A stretch of DNA of 39,052 nt from an uncultured Lachnospiraceae bacterium (lineage in GTDB: Bacteria; Bacillota; Clostridia; Lachnospirales; Lachnospiraceae). Numbering within the stretch: the first letter of the stretch is position 1; each line of letters starts with the position of its first letter. A program made the position numbers and the translations under genes. The notes under the pieces were generated by a model. It searched no databases and was not told the DNA's origin. It saw nothing but the letters and a program-made list of their open reading frames with translations. Where the stretch lies: positions 1 through 39,052 of the forward strand of contig CAOKQK010000028.1 in assembly GCA_948470905.1 (NCBI GenBank), written 5' to 3'. Positions 16,790-24,889 of this stretch are shown piece after piece.

Positions 16790-18196
16790 ATGATAAAAGA
16801 TAATCAGAAAGTATTTAACCGATTGATGGTAATTATCGATGCTGCCATTACGGCAGCATCTTTTATGCTGGCATATTTTGTGAAATTTTATGTTTTAAAT
16901 GCCGGCCCGGGACCCGGTGTGCTTCCTGTAAGGGATTATCTTCTGCTGCTGGTTTTTATCGTACCCCTCTATGCGATGCTGTATTATTTCTGCAACGTAT
17001 ATGCACCCAAGAGGACAGTGCGCCGACGCTTTGAGATTTACGGCATCCTGAAAGCAAATACCATCGGGATCGTGGCGCTGATTGTCACCCTGTATATGAT
17101 CGTGCGGGTGTTCAACTTTTCCCGGTCCGTCATGGTGATATTTTATGTTTTCAATGTTTTCTTTACTTCGTGCTTCCGCCTTGCCCTGAGAAAGGGTCTT
17201 AACACGATAAGGAGCAAGGGTTACAACCTGAAGCACATTCTGCTGGTGGGCTACTCCCGTGCAGCGGAGGAATATATCGACCGTTTAAACGATTATCCCC
17301 AGTGGGGGTATGTGGCATGCGGGATCCTGGATGACCATATCCCGGTAGGGACAATGTACAAAGGCGTAAAGGTCCTGGGACGTCTGGACAACCTGGAGGT
17401 GATACTTCCGGAGAACGAATTGGACGAGATTGCCATTACCCTCTCGCTGAGAGACTACGATTACCTGGAAAGCATTGTGTCAATCTGTGAGAAGTCGGGC
17501 GTACACACAAAGTTCATCCCGGATTACAACAGCCTGATTCCCGGCAGGCCCTACACGGAGGATCTGATGGGGCTTCCGGTCATCAATATCCGGTATGTGC
17601 CGCTGACCAACACCGGCAATATCATGGTCAAGAGAGTGATGGATGTGATCGGTTCGCTGGCGGGGATCGTAGTGACATCGCCTGTGATGCTGCTGGCGGC
17701 GGCGCTGGTCAAGCTGACCAGTCCCGGCCCTGTAATCTTTAAACAGGAGAGGGTGGGGCTGCACAACAAGCCTTTTTACATGTACAAGTTCCGCAGCATG
17801 GAGCTGCAGGCTCCCGGCGAGGAGAAAAAGGCTTGGACAGTCAAAAACGACCCGCGCGTGACGGGGGTGGGGAAATTCCTGAGAAAGACCAGCCTGGATG
17901 AGCTTCCCCAGCTTTTTAACATCCTGAAAGGGGATATGAGCCTGGTGGGCCCGAGGCCGGAAAGACCGCTTTTTGTGGAGAAATTCAGGGAGGAGATCCC
18001 TCGATACATGGTGAAGCATCAGGTGCGGCCGGGGCTTACAGGCTGGGCGCAGGTGAATGGGCTGAGAGGGAACACTTCCATCAGGAAACGGATCGAATAT
18101 GATATTTATTATATCGAGAACTGGACCCTGGGGCTTGATATAAAAATTATATTAATGACCTTTTTTACGGGCTTTATCAACAAGAACGCATATTAG
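16790..18196 (+). CDS. Undecaprenyl-phosphate sugar-1-phosphate transferase (WbaP/CpsE family)
   Basis: This membrane enzyme transfers a sugar-1-phosphate to undecaprenyl phosphate and so starts the repeat unit or primer. The 468-residue protein has four or five N-terminal membrane spans, a CoA-binding-like middle domain ([16 protein letters not shown], near residue 145), and a Bac_transf catalytic domain from about residue 280. The latter shows [62 protein letters not shown] and the C-terminal [14 protein letters not shown] chose the ATG at 16790 because AGGTGG lies at 16779-16784; a GTG at 16781 overlaps that site. A TATAAT at 16752-16757 suggests a promoter, but no -35 is evident. Likely donors are UDP-Glc, UDP-Gal or UDP-GlcNAc; which one cannot be told. 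Confidence 0.93.
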   Translation: MIKDNQKVFNRLMVIIDAAITAASFMLAYFVKFYVLNAGPGPGVLPVRDYLLLLVFIVPLYAMLYYFCNVYAPKRTVRRRFEIYGILKANTIGIVALIVTLYMIVRVFNFSRSVMVIFYVFNVFFTSCFRLALRKGLNTIRSKGYNLKHILLVGYSRAAEEYIDRLNDYPQWGYVACGILDDHIPVGTMYKGVKVLGRLDNLEVILPENELDEIAITLSLRDYDYLESIVSICEKSGVHTKFIPDYNSLIPGRPYTEDLMGLPVINIRYVPLTNTGNIMVKRVMDVIGSLAGIVVTSPVMLLAAALVKLTSPGPVIFKQERVGLHNKPFYMYKFRSMELQAPGEEKKAWTVKNDPRVTGVGKFLRKTSLDELPQLFNILKGDMSLVGPRPERPLFVEKFREEIPRYMVKHQVRPGLTGWAQVNGLRGNTSIRKRIEYDIYYIENWTLGLDIKIILMTFFTGFINKNAY

Positions 18197-18292
18197 CGCA
18201 GGCATGGGGCCGCAAGCGACTGATGTACAGTTCCCGGGGTCCGCAAAGGAGTGCATGGGTAAAAAACGAGTGATCAACAAGGAGAAAATGTT

Positions 18293-19486
18293 ATGGCGAC
18301 AGCAGAAGCAAAGAGTACAAGGCAGCAAGGGGCGAGGAAAAAAAGGAAGATCATTATTTTTGCGTTTGAGATCTGTCTGATCTTGATCATGTTGGGAGTG
18401 TTGTGGCTGGTGATGAAGACTCCCTCTGAGGGACCGAGCAGAGTGGTGATCGAGCCTGGAAATATTGCCATCAATGAGGATATCCAGAAAGGGAAGGACG
18501 AGGGGGAAAGCCCCATGCTCGGCTATTTAAATGTGGCGCTGTTTGGTGTGGACGCGAAAACAGACAATCAGTTGTACAAGAGCAGCCGCAGCGACAGCAT
18601 GATGATCGCCAGCATTAATCTTGATACGGGGGATATCAAGCTGGTCAGCGTGTACCGTGACACCCTGCTGGATCTGGGGGATCTGGGCGTTACCTATGAT
18701 GACAAGAAAAACAAAAAGATAGTGGATAATAATACCCTGGAAGATCTGAGCGACGACATTTTCCAGAAATGTAATGCGGCGTATTCTTACGGCGGCGCGG
18801 AGCAGGCGCTGAAGATGCTGAACATGAATCTGGATATGGATATCGAAACCTTTGTCACGGTGGGGTACCAGGGGTTAAGGACGGTGGTGGACGGACTGGG
18901 CGGCATATGGATTGATGTGGATGAGACAGAGCTGCTGCATATCAATAATTATCAGATGGATGTGGCAAATGTCTTAAAGTGCAGTTATACGCCGGTGACG
19001 AACACGGGCTACCAGAAACTGGACGGCCTGCAGGCGACGGCTTTCTGCCGTATCCGCTATGTCAGCGGAGGAGATTTCAAGCGCACATCTAATCAGAGAG
19101 AGGTGCTGAAGGCAATTGAAAAAGAGGCAAAGAGCAAGGATCTGGCTACCCTCACTGAGATCTTTACCAGCTGTATGGAGGAAAAGATCATTTATACCAA
19201 TATCACCAATGAGCAGATCCTGAAGCTGCTCTCCAACATCACAAAATACAGCATTGTGGAGGAAGGCGGTTTCCCTAACGAGAGCAACCGTACTGTGGCG
19301 AACATTGATCAGATAAGGGGCTCCAGCGTGGGAAGCACGGTTATTCCCGTGAGTCTGGAAGAAAATGTCGTATGGCTGCATCATTTCCTGTTTGACGATA
19401 AGGAGTATGAGGTCACTGACAGGGTCAAGAAAATCAGCAAGGTAATCGCTGACGAGACGGCGGTGTATATTAACAGCAAGAAGTAA
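18293..19486 (+). CDS. LytR-CpsA-Psr (LCP) family cell-wall polymer ligase
   Basis: LCP enzymes transfer undecaprenyl-pyrophosphate-linked polymers onto peptidoglycan outside the membrane. A basic N-terminus and a single span (about residues 20-42) make it a type II membrane protein. The LCP domain (about 80-290) has LFGVDA, SSRSDSMMIASIN, LVSVYRDTLLDL, GGIWIDVDE and AFCRIRYVSGGDFKRTSNQR, including the Arg and Asp residues known to hold the polyprenyl pyrophosphate. The start has AAGGAG a few bases upstream. Its place right after the initiating transferase points to ligation of the locus's own polymer. Bond type and acceptor are inferred from the family. Confidence 0.93.
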   Translation: MATAEAKSTRQQGARKKRKIIIFAFEICLILIMLGVLWLVMKTPSEGPSRVVIEPGNIAINEDIQKGKDEGESPMLGYLNVALFGVDAKTDNQLYKSSRSDSMMIASINLDTGDIKLVSVYRDTLLDLGDLGVTYDDKKNKKIVDNNTLEDLSDDIFQKCNAAYSYGGAEQALKMLNMNLDMDIETFVTVGYQGLRTVVDGLGGIWIDVDETELLHINNYQMDVANVLKCSYTPVTNTGYQKLDGLQATAFCRIRYVSGGDFKRTSNQREVLKAIEKEAKSKDLATLTEIFTSCMEEKIIYTNITNEQILKLLSNITKYSIVEEGGFPNESNRTVANIDQIRGSSVGSTVIPVSLEENVVWLHHFLFDDKEYEVTDRVKKISKVIADETAVYINSKK

Positions 19487-19495
19487 TTGGATCCT

Positions 19496-19517
19496 GGGGG
19501 AGCTGTACAGCTCCCCC
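19496..19517. terminator. Perfect 22-bp palindrome after the LCP gene
   Basis: GGGGGAGCTGTACAGCTCCCCC is self-complementary over all 22 bases and begins 9 nt after the LCP stop codon. Only CTTAAG follows, not a T-run, so it may be a weak or factor-assisted terminator, an mRNA 3'-end protector, or a protein-binding site. Confidence 0.5.
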
Positions 19518-19572
19518 TTAAGTACGTGAGCCCGGAGGTACGCATCTGTAAGAATACAGCCAATATCCGGAG

Positions 19573-20508
19573 ATGGAGAAAACTTTGAAAATAGATGTCA
19601 TTATTCCGGTGTATAAGCCGGGACAGGAGCTTTTCGCACTGCTTGATCTGCTGGAGGCGCAGACGCTTTCCGTGAACAGGATCATTTTGATGAACACGGA
19701 GAAGAAATATTTCGATGACCTCACAAAGGGCACAGATTTCAAGGCGCGGTATCAGAATGTAAAAGTGTATCATCTGTCCAAGAAGGAGTTCGACCACGGC
19801 GGCACCAGATGTAAGGCGGTACAACGCTCCGATGGGGATATTTTCGTGTGCATGACCCAGGATGCCATGCCGGTGGACAGGCATCTTTTGGAGAGGCTGA
19901 CGGCGGGGCTCTCCGGCGATGTGGGAGCCGCCTACGCAAGGCAGCTGCCCGGGGAGGGTTCCTCTGAATTCGAGAGGATATCCAGATGCTTTAATTATCC
20001 TCCGGACTCCCGCCTTAAGTCCGCCGCGGATCTGGAGAGCCTGGGCATCAAGACATTTTTCTGTTCCAATGTATGTGCCGCATACCGCAGGGATATCTAT
20101 GAGGAATTGGGAGGCTTTATCCCACATACTATTTTTAATGAGGATATGATCTATGCAGCCGGGCTTGTGAGGGCGGGCTACCGGATCGCATATGAGGCGC
20201 ATGCCCAGGTGGTTCATGCTCATAACTATACCAACATGCAGCAGCTGCGCAGGAATTTTGACCTGGGAGTGTCTCAGGCAGAACATCCGGAGGTATTTGC
20301 GGCGGTCCGCTCCGAGTCGGAGGGCAGAAAGCTTCTCCGCGCAGCATGGAATTATTTAAAAAAGAAGAAAAGGCTTTACAAGTTCCCGGGTTTTTGTGTA
20401 CAATGTTGCTTTAAGTACATGGGCTTTCTGCTGGGAAAGCACTATGCGCGGCTGCCGCGCGGACTTGTGCTGAAAATTACGGCGAACAGGGAATACTGGG
20501 GGCTGTAG
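19573..20508 (+). CDS. GT2 glycosyltransferase of rhamnosyltransferase type
   Basis: The 311-residue product has the GT-A start KIDVIIPVYKPGQELFALLDLLEAQT and the FDHGGTR motif seen in dTDP-rhamnosyltransferases (TIGR01556-like), then CMTQDAMP as the metal/donor site, NEDMIYAAGLVRAGYRIAYE and a hydrophobic C-terminal part rich in Lys and aromatic residues. The start is uncertain: the ATG at 19573 sits directly on GGAG (0-nt spacing), whereas a TTG at 19585 has GGAG at 19575-19578 and gives the usual family start MKIDVIIPVY. It is the last gene of the polysaccharide region and is bounded on both sides by hairpins. Confidence 0.9.
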   Translation: MEKTLKIDVIIPVYKPGQELFALLDLLEAQTLSVNRIILMNTEKKYFDDLTKGTDFKARYQNVKVYHLSKKEFDHGGTRCKAVQRSDGDIFVCMTQDAMPVDRHLLERLTAGLSGDVGAAYARQLPGEGSSEFERISRCFNYPPDSRLKSAADLESLGIKTFFCSNVCAAYRRDIYEELGGFIPHTIFNEDMIYAAGLVRAGYRIAYEAHAQVVHAHNYTNMQQLRRNFDLGVSQAEHPEVFAAVRSESEGRKLLRAAWNYLKKKKRLYKFPGFCVQCCFKYMGFLLGKHYARLPRGLVLKITANREYWGL

Positions 20509-20550
20509 GGCAAATACGGAACTGGAATAAAAAAACAGTCTCGGAACGGA

Positions 20551-20618
20551 AGCCCCCCGGGAGAATTTTTAGATGCGTACTAAGCAGCTGAAAATTGCTC
20601 CCCCCTCAAGGGGGGGCT
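20551..20618 (+). promoter_or_regulatory. Structured leader upstream of glmS with alternative pairings
   Basis: GAG-AATTTT (20561-20569) can pair with AAAATT-G-CTC (20591-20600), and AGCCCCCC (20551-20558) with GGGGGGCT (20611-20618). Alternatively CCCCCC and GGGGGG near 20600-20616 form a tight local hairpin around TCAA. The G-run cannot be in both. This may be an attenuator or the terminator of the preceding gene. The conserved core of the glmS ribozyme is not visible. Confidence 0.45.
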
Positions 20619-20654
20619 GTAGAGAAGAGACGGAACTAAAATGGAGGGCTTTTT

Positions 20655-22652
20655 ATGTGCGGTATTGTGGGTTATATCGGAAAAGAGCAGGCTGCGCCTA
20701 TTATCTTAGACGGGCTGGCGAAGCTGGAATACAGGGGCTATGACTCTGCGGGGCTTGCTGTGTTTAACGGAAGTGAGATCAGGACAAAGAAGGCGATTGG
20801 AAGGCTGAAGGTTCTGGAGAACCTGACCAGGGGAGGAGAGACCATGCCCGGCATGGCGGGGATCGGTCATACTAGGTGGGCGACCCACGGTGCGCCCAGC
20901 GACAGGAACGCCCACCCTCATGCCAACGGGGAGGGAACAATCGCAGTAGTCCACAATGGCATTATTGAAAATTACATTACATTAAAAAATAAGCTGGTGG
21001 ACAGGGGCTACAGCTTTGTTTCCGAGACAGATACGGAAGTCCTTGCCCATCTTCTGGATTATTACTATAAGGGCAATCCCCTGCAGGCGATCACAAAGGT
21101 GCTCCACCGAGTGGAGGGCTCCTATGCGCTGGGGATCATGTTTGCGGACCATCCCGACGAGATCTATGCAGCAAGGAAGGACAGCCCGCTGATCGTAGGG
21201 CAGAACGAGGACGGCTGCTTCATCGCCTCCGATGTGCCTGCGATCCTGAAATATACCAGGAACGTCTATTATATGGATAATCAGGAGGTTGCGGTCCTGC
21301 GTGCAGACGGCCTGAAATTCTATTCCGTAGACGAGGAGGAGCTGGTAAAGGAACCTGTTACCATTGATTGGGATGCCGACGCGGCGGAGAAGGGCGGTTA
21401 TGAGCATTTTATGCTGAAAGAAATGTATGAGCAGCCCAAGACCATCACGGACACGATTTCTCCCCGCATCCGCAGCATAGGCGGTGCTTCGGGCAATAAC
21501 GCAGGAGTAGCTGCGGACAGTGGCAGTGCAAACGGTGCTTCGGGCAATAACGCAGGAGCAGCTGCAGGCAGTGTCAGTGCAAACGGTGCTTCGGGCAATA
21601 GCGCAGCAGGCAGCGGAATTGCAGGAAACACAGCGAATAACATCGTAAATGACATCGTTATAGAGGAACTGAATATGACTGACCAGGAGCTGCAGGCAGT
21701 CAAAAAGATCCACATCGTTGCCTGCGGTTCCGCGTACCATGCCGGCGTCACCGGAAAGTACGTGCTGGAAGGGCTGGCGAGGATCCCTGTGGAGGTGGAT
21801 GTGGCAAGTGAATTCCGCTACCGCAACCCTATCCTGGAGGACGGCAGCATGGTGATCGTCATCAGCCAGTCCGGTGAGACTGCGGACACCCTTGCCGCAT
21901 TGCGGGAGTCTAAGGCAAAGGGCTTTAAGGTGCTGGCGATCGTCAATGTGGTGGGCAGTTCTATCGCCAGGGAGGCGGATGCCTGCTTTTATACATGGGC
22001 AGGACCGGAGATTGCCGTGGCGACTACCAAGGCTTACAGTGCGCAGCTTGTGGCGCTCTACATGCTTGCCATGAAGTTTGCCAAAGTGAAGGGGCTGCTT
22101 GATGCGGGACAGTTCGCCGGGCTTCTGGCTGATCTGAAATGCCTCCCGACCCAGATTGAGCTTCTCCTTGGCCAGAAGGAAAAGATACAGCACTTTGCCA
22201 ACCGTTATCTGGGCGCAAAGGATATTTTCTTTATAGGAAGGGGGATTGACTATGCCATTTCCCTGGAAGGCTCCCTGAAGCTGAAGGAGATATCCTACAT
22301 ACATTCTGAGGCGTATGCGGCGGGAGAGCTGAAGCACGGCACCATATCCCTGATCGAGGACGGGACTCTGGTGGTGGCGCTGTCCACACAGAGGGAGCTT
22401 TACCAGAAGACCATCAGCAACATTGTGGAGGTAAAAGCCAGGGGGGCATTTGTCATGGCGGTGACGAATGAGGAAAACCGGGAGATAGAGAAGGCGTCCG
22501 ACTATGTGGTGTACATCCCTCAGACCAATCCCTGGTTTGCCAACTCGCTGGCTATCGTTCCCCTGCAGCTCTTTGCCTATTATGTGGCGGTGGGAAGGGG
22601 CTGCGATGTGGATAAACCCAGGAATCTGGCAAAGTCGGTGACGGTGGAGTAA
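20655..22652 (+). CDS. glmS: Glutamine-fructose-6-phosphate aminotransferase with a repeat insertion
   Basis: GlmS makes glucosamine-6-phosphate from fructose-6-phosphate and glutamine, the entry step to UDP-GlcNAc and peptidoglycan. The N-terminal glutaminase domain begins MCGIVGYIG with the nucleophile Cys2 and has HTRWATHGAPS and VHNGIIENY. Two SIS domains follow (from about residue 350: IVACGSAYHAG, SQSGETADTLAAL, GRGIDYAISLEGSLKLKEISYIHSEAYAAGELKHG), ending in the conserved KSVTVE. The protein has 665 residues; the usual length is about 600-610. The excess is a Gly/Ala/Ser/Asn-rich stretch (about 277-335) between HFMLKEMYEQP and the first SIS domain, made of 51-bp repeats. A GGAGGG site lies 6 nt before the ATG. 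It appears to be monocistronic. Confidence 0.97.
   Translation: MCGIVGYIGKEQAAPIILDGLAKLEYRGYDSAGLAVFNGSEIRTKKAIGRLKVLENLTRGGETMPGMAGIGHTRWATHGAPSDRNAHPHANGEGTIAVVHNGIIENYITLKNKLVDRGYSFVSETDTEVLAHLLDYYYKGNPLQAITKVLHRVEGSYALGIMFADHPDEIYAARKDSPLIVGQNEDGCFIASDVPAILKYTRNVYYMDNQEVAVLRADGLKFYSVDEEELVKEPVTIDWDADAAEKGGYEHFMLKEMYEQPKTITDTISPRIRSIGGASGNNAGVAADSGSANGASGNNAGAAAGSVSANGASGNSAAGSGIAGNTANNIVNDIVIEELNMTDQELQAVKKIHIVACGSAYHAGVTGKYVLEGLARIPVEVDVASEFRYRNPILEDGSMVIVISQSGETADTLAALRESKAKGFKVLAIVNVVGSSIAREADACFYTWAGPEIAVATTKAYSAQLVALYMLAMKFAKVKGLLDAGQFAGLLADLKCLPTQIELLLGQKEKIQHFANRYLGAKDIFFIGRGIDYAISLEGSLKLKEISYIHSEAYAAGELKHGTISLIEDGTLVVALSTQRELYQKTISNIVEVKARGAFVMAVTNEENREIEKASDYVVYIPQTNPWFANSLAIVPLQLFAYYVAVGRGCDVDKPRNLAKSVTVE
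21483..21608 (+). repeat. 51-bp in-frame tandem repeats inside glmS
   Basis: Units 21483-21533 and 21534-21584 are each 51 bp and start GGTGCTTCGGGCAATAACGC; a third partial unit starts at 21585 and decays after about 24 bp. The 17-residue unit reads GASGNNAG-x-AA-x-S-x-SAN. The differences between the units are single-base changes, so the duplication looks recent. Confidence 0.92.
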
Positions 22653-22807
22653 GGAACTGTGCAAAAATAACTTTACATATTACTTGTCTTTTTCTCCGAT
22701 AGCACTGCTCAAAAATCAGTTACATAGCCCACTATGCGCCTGATTTTTGAGCAGCACTCTCGAAGAAAAATCCTACGTACTATTGTAAAGTATTTCCGCA
22801 CAGTTCC
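22653..22807. mobile_element. 155-bp hairpin element, MITE-like, directly after glmS
   Basis: The left arm begins GGAACTGTGC and the right arm ends GCACAGTTCC. The arms stay complementary for about 75 nt each, including CTGCTCAAAAATCAG (left) and CTGATTTTTGAGCAG (right), and meet at CATAGCCCACTATG near 22730. TAA lies immediately outside both ends. On the left it is the glmS stop codon, and it is not part of the inverted repeat, so it fits a 3-bp target duplication. No transposase is encoded. As RNA it would form a very long stem and might also end glmS transcription. Confidence 0.72.
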
Positions 22808-22933
22808 TAATTACAATTTTTTTTCAAATTTTAAACACATTTCTGTCACAAATGGAAGATATACTAAAGTGCATAAAGAGAAACAAACCAGCTCTGGACA
22901 GTTTATAAGAGCCATGAAAGAGGAGGTAATCTT

Positions 22934-24691
22934 ATGTACGAAAATGATATTTATTCCAATTCCTATGAAAGCAATAATGGAAACGGCAGCAATAGCGGAA
23001 ATGACAATGGTCTGGGCGGCAGCAACAGCGGAAATAACAGCACCATGGACAGCAGCAGCGGCGGAAGTAACAGTATGGGCAGCAGCAACAGCACCATGAA
23101 CAGCAGCTACAGCGGAAATGACAATGGCATGAACAGCAGCTACAGCGGAAGTAACAGCGGCATGAACAGCAGTTACGGCGGAAGCAACAGCATGGGCGGC
23201 AGCAATAGCGGAAATAATAGCGGCATGAACAGCAGCTACAGCGGCAATAATAACAACATAGGCGGCAGCGTCTACAGCGGTGTCAGAAATGACAGCAGCG
23301 TCGGTAATGATAACAGAGGTGCAAGCCCGTACTTTGACTATACCGCATATCCTACCGGCAGTACCGTAATGGTGACGGAAGACAAGAAGAAAAAAAAGAA
23401 AGAAAAGAAGGCGAAGAAGCCGATCACAGGTGTCGGCAAGGTTGCTTTAAGCGCTGGTCTGGGGCTCTGTTTCGGACTCTTTGCCGGGGCGGGCTTCTAC
23501 GGTGTTAAGCTTGGAACAGAACATTTTTTGCAGGCCAATGAATCAAATCTCCAGATGGATCAGGGCCAGACACCTGACCTTGAGGAGATGCTGAACAGTG
23601 CTGACATTAATGCAATACTGAACAGTGATGCCTTTACCAATGCGATGCTGAGCGGCAGCGGAGGGCTGCTCCAGGCGGGCAGGCTCAGCTATGTGACAAG
23701 CGATGTGTCGGAGGTTGTGGAGGATGTGATGCCTGCCATGGTGACGATCCTCAACACGTATACCGTCACCGGCACCAGCATATGGGGCCAGACCTACAGC
23801 CAGCAGCAACAGGGAGGCGGCTCCGGGATCATTGTGTCCGAGAATGACAGTGAGCTTCTTATTGTCACCAACAACCATGTGGTGGAGGGTGCGGATGAGC
23901 TTCAGGTGACGTTCAGCGACGGCAGCACCGCCAAGGCGAGTATTAAGGGCCTGGACGCGGATATGGATCTGGCAGTGATCGCGGTGAACCTGAAGGATAT
24001 TTCCTCTGAGACAAGGGGAGCTATCACCATCGCTACCCTGGGGGACAGCGAGAGCCTGAAGCTGGGAGAACCCGTGATCGCCATCGGTAATGCTCTGGGC
24101 TATGGGCAGTCCGTGACTACAGGCATCGTCAGTGCCCTGAATCGTGAGATGACAATGGATGATGGTTCTGTCGGTATTTTTATCCAGACGGATGCGGCGA
24201 TCAATGAAGGGAACTCCGGCGGCGCGCTCCTGAATATCAAGGGCGAGGTCATCGGTATCAATTCCAGCAAGATTGGCGGCAGTAAGGTTGACAACGTGGG
24301 CTTTGCCATTCCCATCAGCTCTGCCAGCCCCATTATTTCCGAACTGATGGAGCGCAAGACCAGGGTCAAGGTGGCGGAAAGCGACAAGGGCTATCTGGGT
24401 ATTGAAATGCTGGCGCAGGAGGTTCCCGAGGAGATCATGGCGCTGTACGGCATACCTCAGGGCGTCTATATCGCCGCGGTACAGGAAGGCTGCGCTGCGG
24501 AAAAGGCGGGCATCATACAGCGTGATGTAGTGACGAAGATTGACGGCGTGAGGGTTACATCCCGAGTGGAGCTGCAGAAGGAAATGGAGTACCATGCTGC
24601 AGGCGACACCATTACCGTCACTGTAAAGAGGCTGGAAAACGGGGAGTATGCCACCTACGATTTAGAAGTGACACTGGGAAAGAGACCTTAA
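22934..24691 (+). CDS. htrA: HtrA/DegP-family membrane serine protease
   Basis: HtrA proteases degrade or refold damaged proteins on the outer side of the membrane. A strong GAGGAGG site precedes the ATG. The first 115 residues are Asn/Ser/Gly-rich with 11-residue repeats and lie on the cytoplasmic side. A Lys-rich stretch (KKKKKEKKAKK) leads into one span (about 168-193). The protease domain has VTNNHVV (His315), DMDLAVI (Asp345) and EGNSGGAL (Ser428), a complete catalytic triad. A single PDZ domain follows (about 475-575; GVYIAAVQEGCAAEKAGI). A TATACT at 22860-22865 is a candidate -10 without a clear -35. It stands alone between glmS and clpX. No CssRS-type regulator lies nearby. Confidence 0.94.
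   Translation: MYENDIYSNSYESNNGNGSNSGNDNGLGGSNSGNNSTMDSSSGGSNSMGSSNSTMNSSYSGNDNGMNSSYSGSNSGMNSSYGGSNSMGGSNSGNNSGMNSSYSGNNNNIGGSVYSGVRNDSSVGNDNRGASPYFDYTAYPTGSTVMVTEDKKKKKKEKKAKKPITGVGKVALSAGLGLCFGLFAGAGFYGVKLGTEHFLQANESNLQMDQGQTPDLEEMLNSADINAILNSDAFTNAMLSGSGGLLQAGRLSYVTSDVSEVVEDVMPAMVTILNTYTVTGTSIWGQTYSQQQQGGGSGIIVSENDSELLIVTNNHVVEGADELQVTFSDGSTAKASIKGLDADMDLAVIAVNLKDISSETRGAITIATLGDSESLKLGEPVIAIGNALGYGQSVTTGIVSALNREMTMDDGSVGIFIQTDAAINEGNSGGALLNIKGEVIGINSSKIGGSKVDNVGFAIPISSASPIISELMERKTRVKVAESDKGYLGIEMLAQEVPEEIMALYGIPQGVYIAAVQEGCAAEKAGIIQRDVVTKIDGVRVTSRVELQKEMEYHAAGDTITVTVKRLENGEYATYDLEVTLGKRP
23096..23191 (+). repeat. 33-bp tandem repeats in the N-terminal part of htrA
   Basis: Units at 23096-23128 and 23129-23161 encode MNSSYSGNDNG and MNSSYSGSNSG. 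A 30-bp unit (23162-23191) encodes MNSSYGGSNS, and looser copies lie on both sides. Length changes here would keep the frame and alter only the cytoplasmic tail. Confidence 0.85.
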
Positions 24692-24759
24692 GAGCAGTAT
24701 CATGCAACAGACGCCTGTGGGCTCTGGAAGTGGTAAGGTAACGGTTCCTAAGTGAAGAT

Positions 24760-24803
24760 AAAATCCCGAATGGGACTGTATATGCAGGCCTGTCCGGGAT
24801 TTT
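24760..24803 (+). terminator. Rho-independent terminator of htrA
   Basis: AAAATCCCG (24760-24768) pairs with CGGGATTTT (24795-24803) around a loop that has further GGAC/GTCC pairing. The descending arm ends in TTTT. It lies 69 nt after the htrA stop and before clpX. Confidence 0.7.
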
Positions 24804-24889
24804 CTGTTGCCTTGATCCCAAATATATGGTATGTTAGTTGTGATGGTTTGTCTATTGTAGAAAAGACGAAGCTGTAGATGGAGGTAAAA

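Noticed and set aside
19538-20580. 10-bp inverted pair GTACGCATCT (19538-19547) and AGATGCGTAC (20571-20580) around a glycosyltransferase
   Set aside because: The match is short and the sequence around it does not align convincingly, so chance is likely.
20509-20654. glmS ribozyme
   Set aside because: The conserved core words and cleavage-site context of the glmS ribozyme were not found. The leader has hairpins of a different kind.
22734-23099. 121-codon + strand frame upstream of htrA
   Set aside because: It starts inside the hairpin element and then overlaps the htrA N-terminal repeats in another frame.
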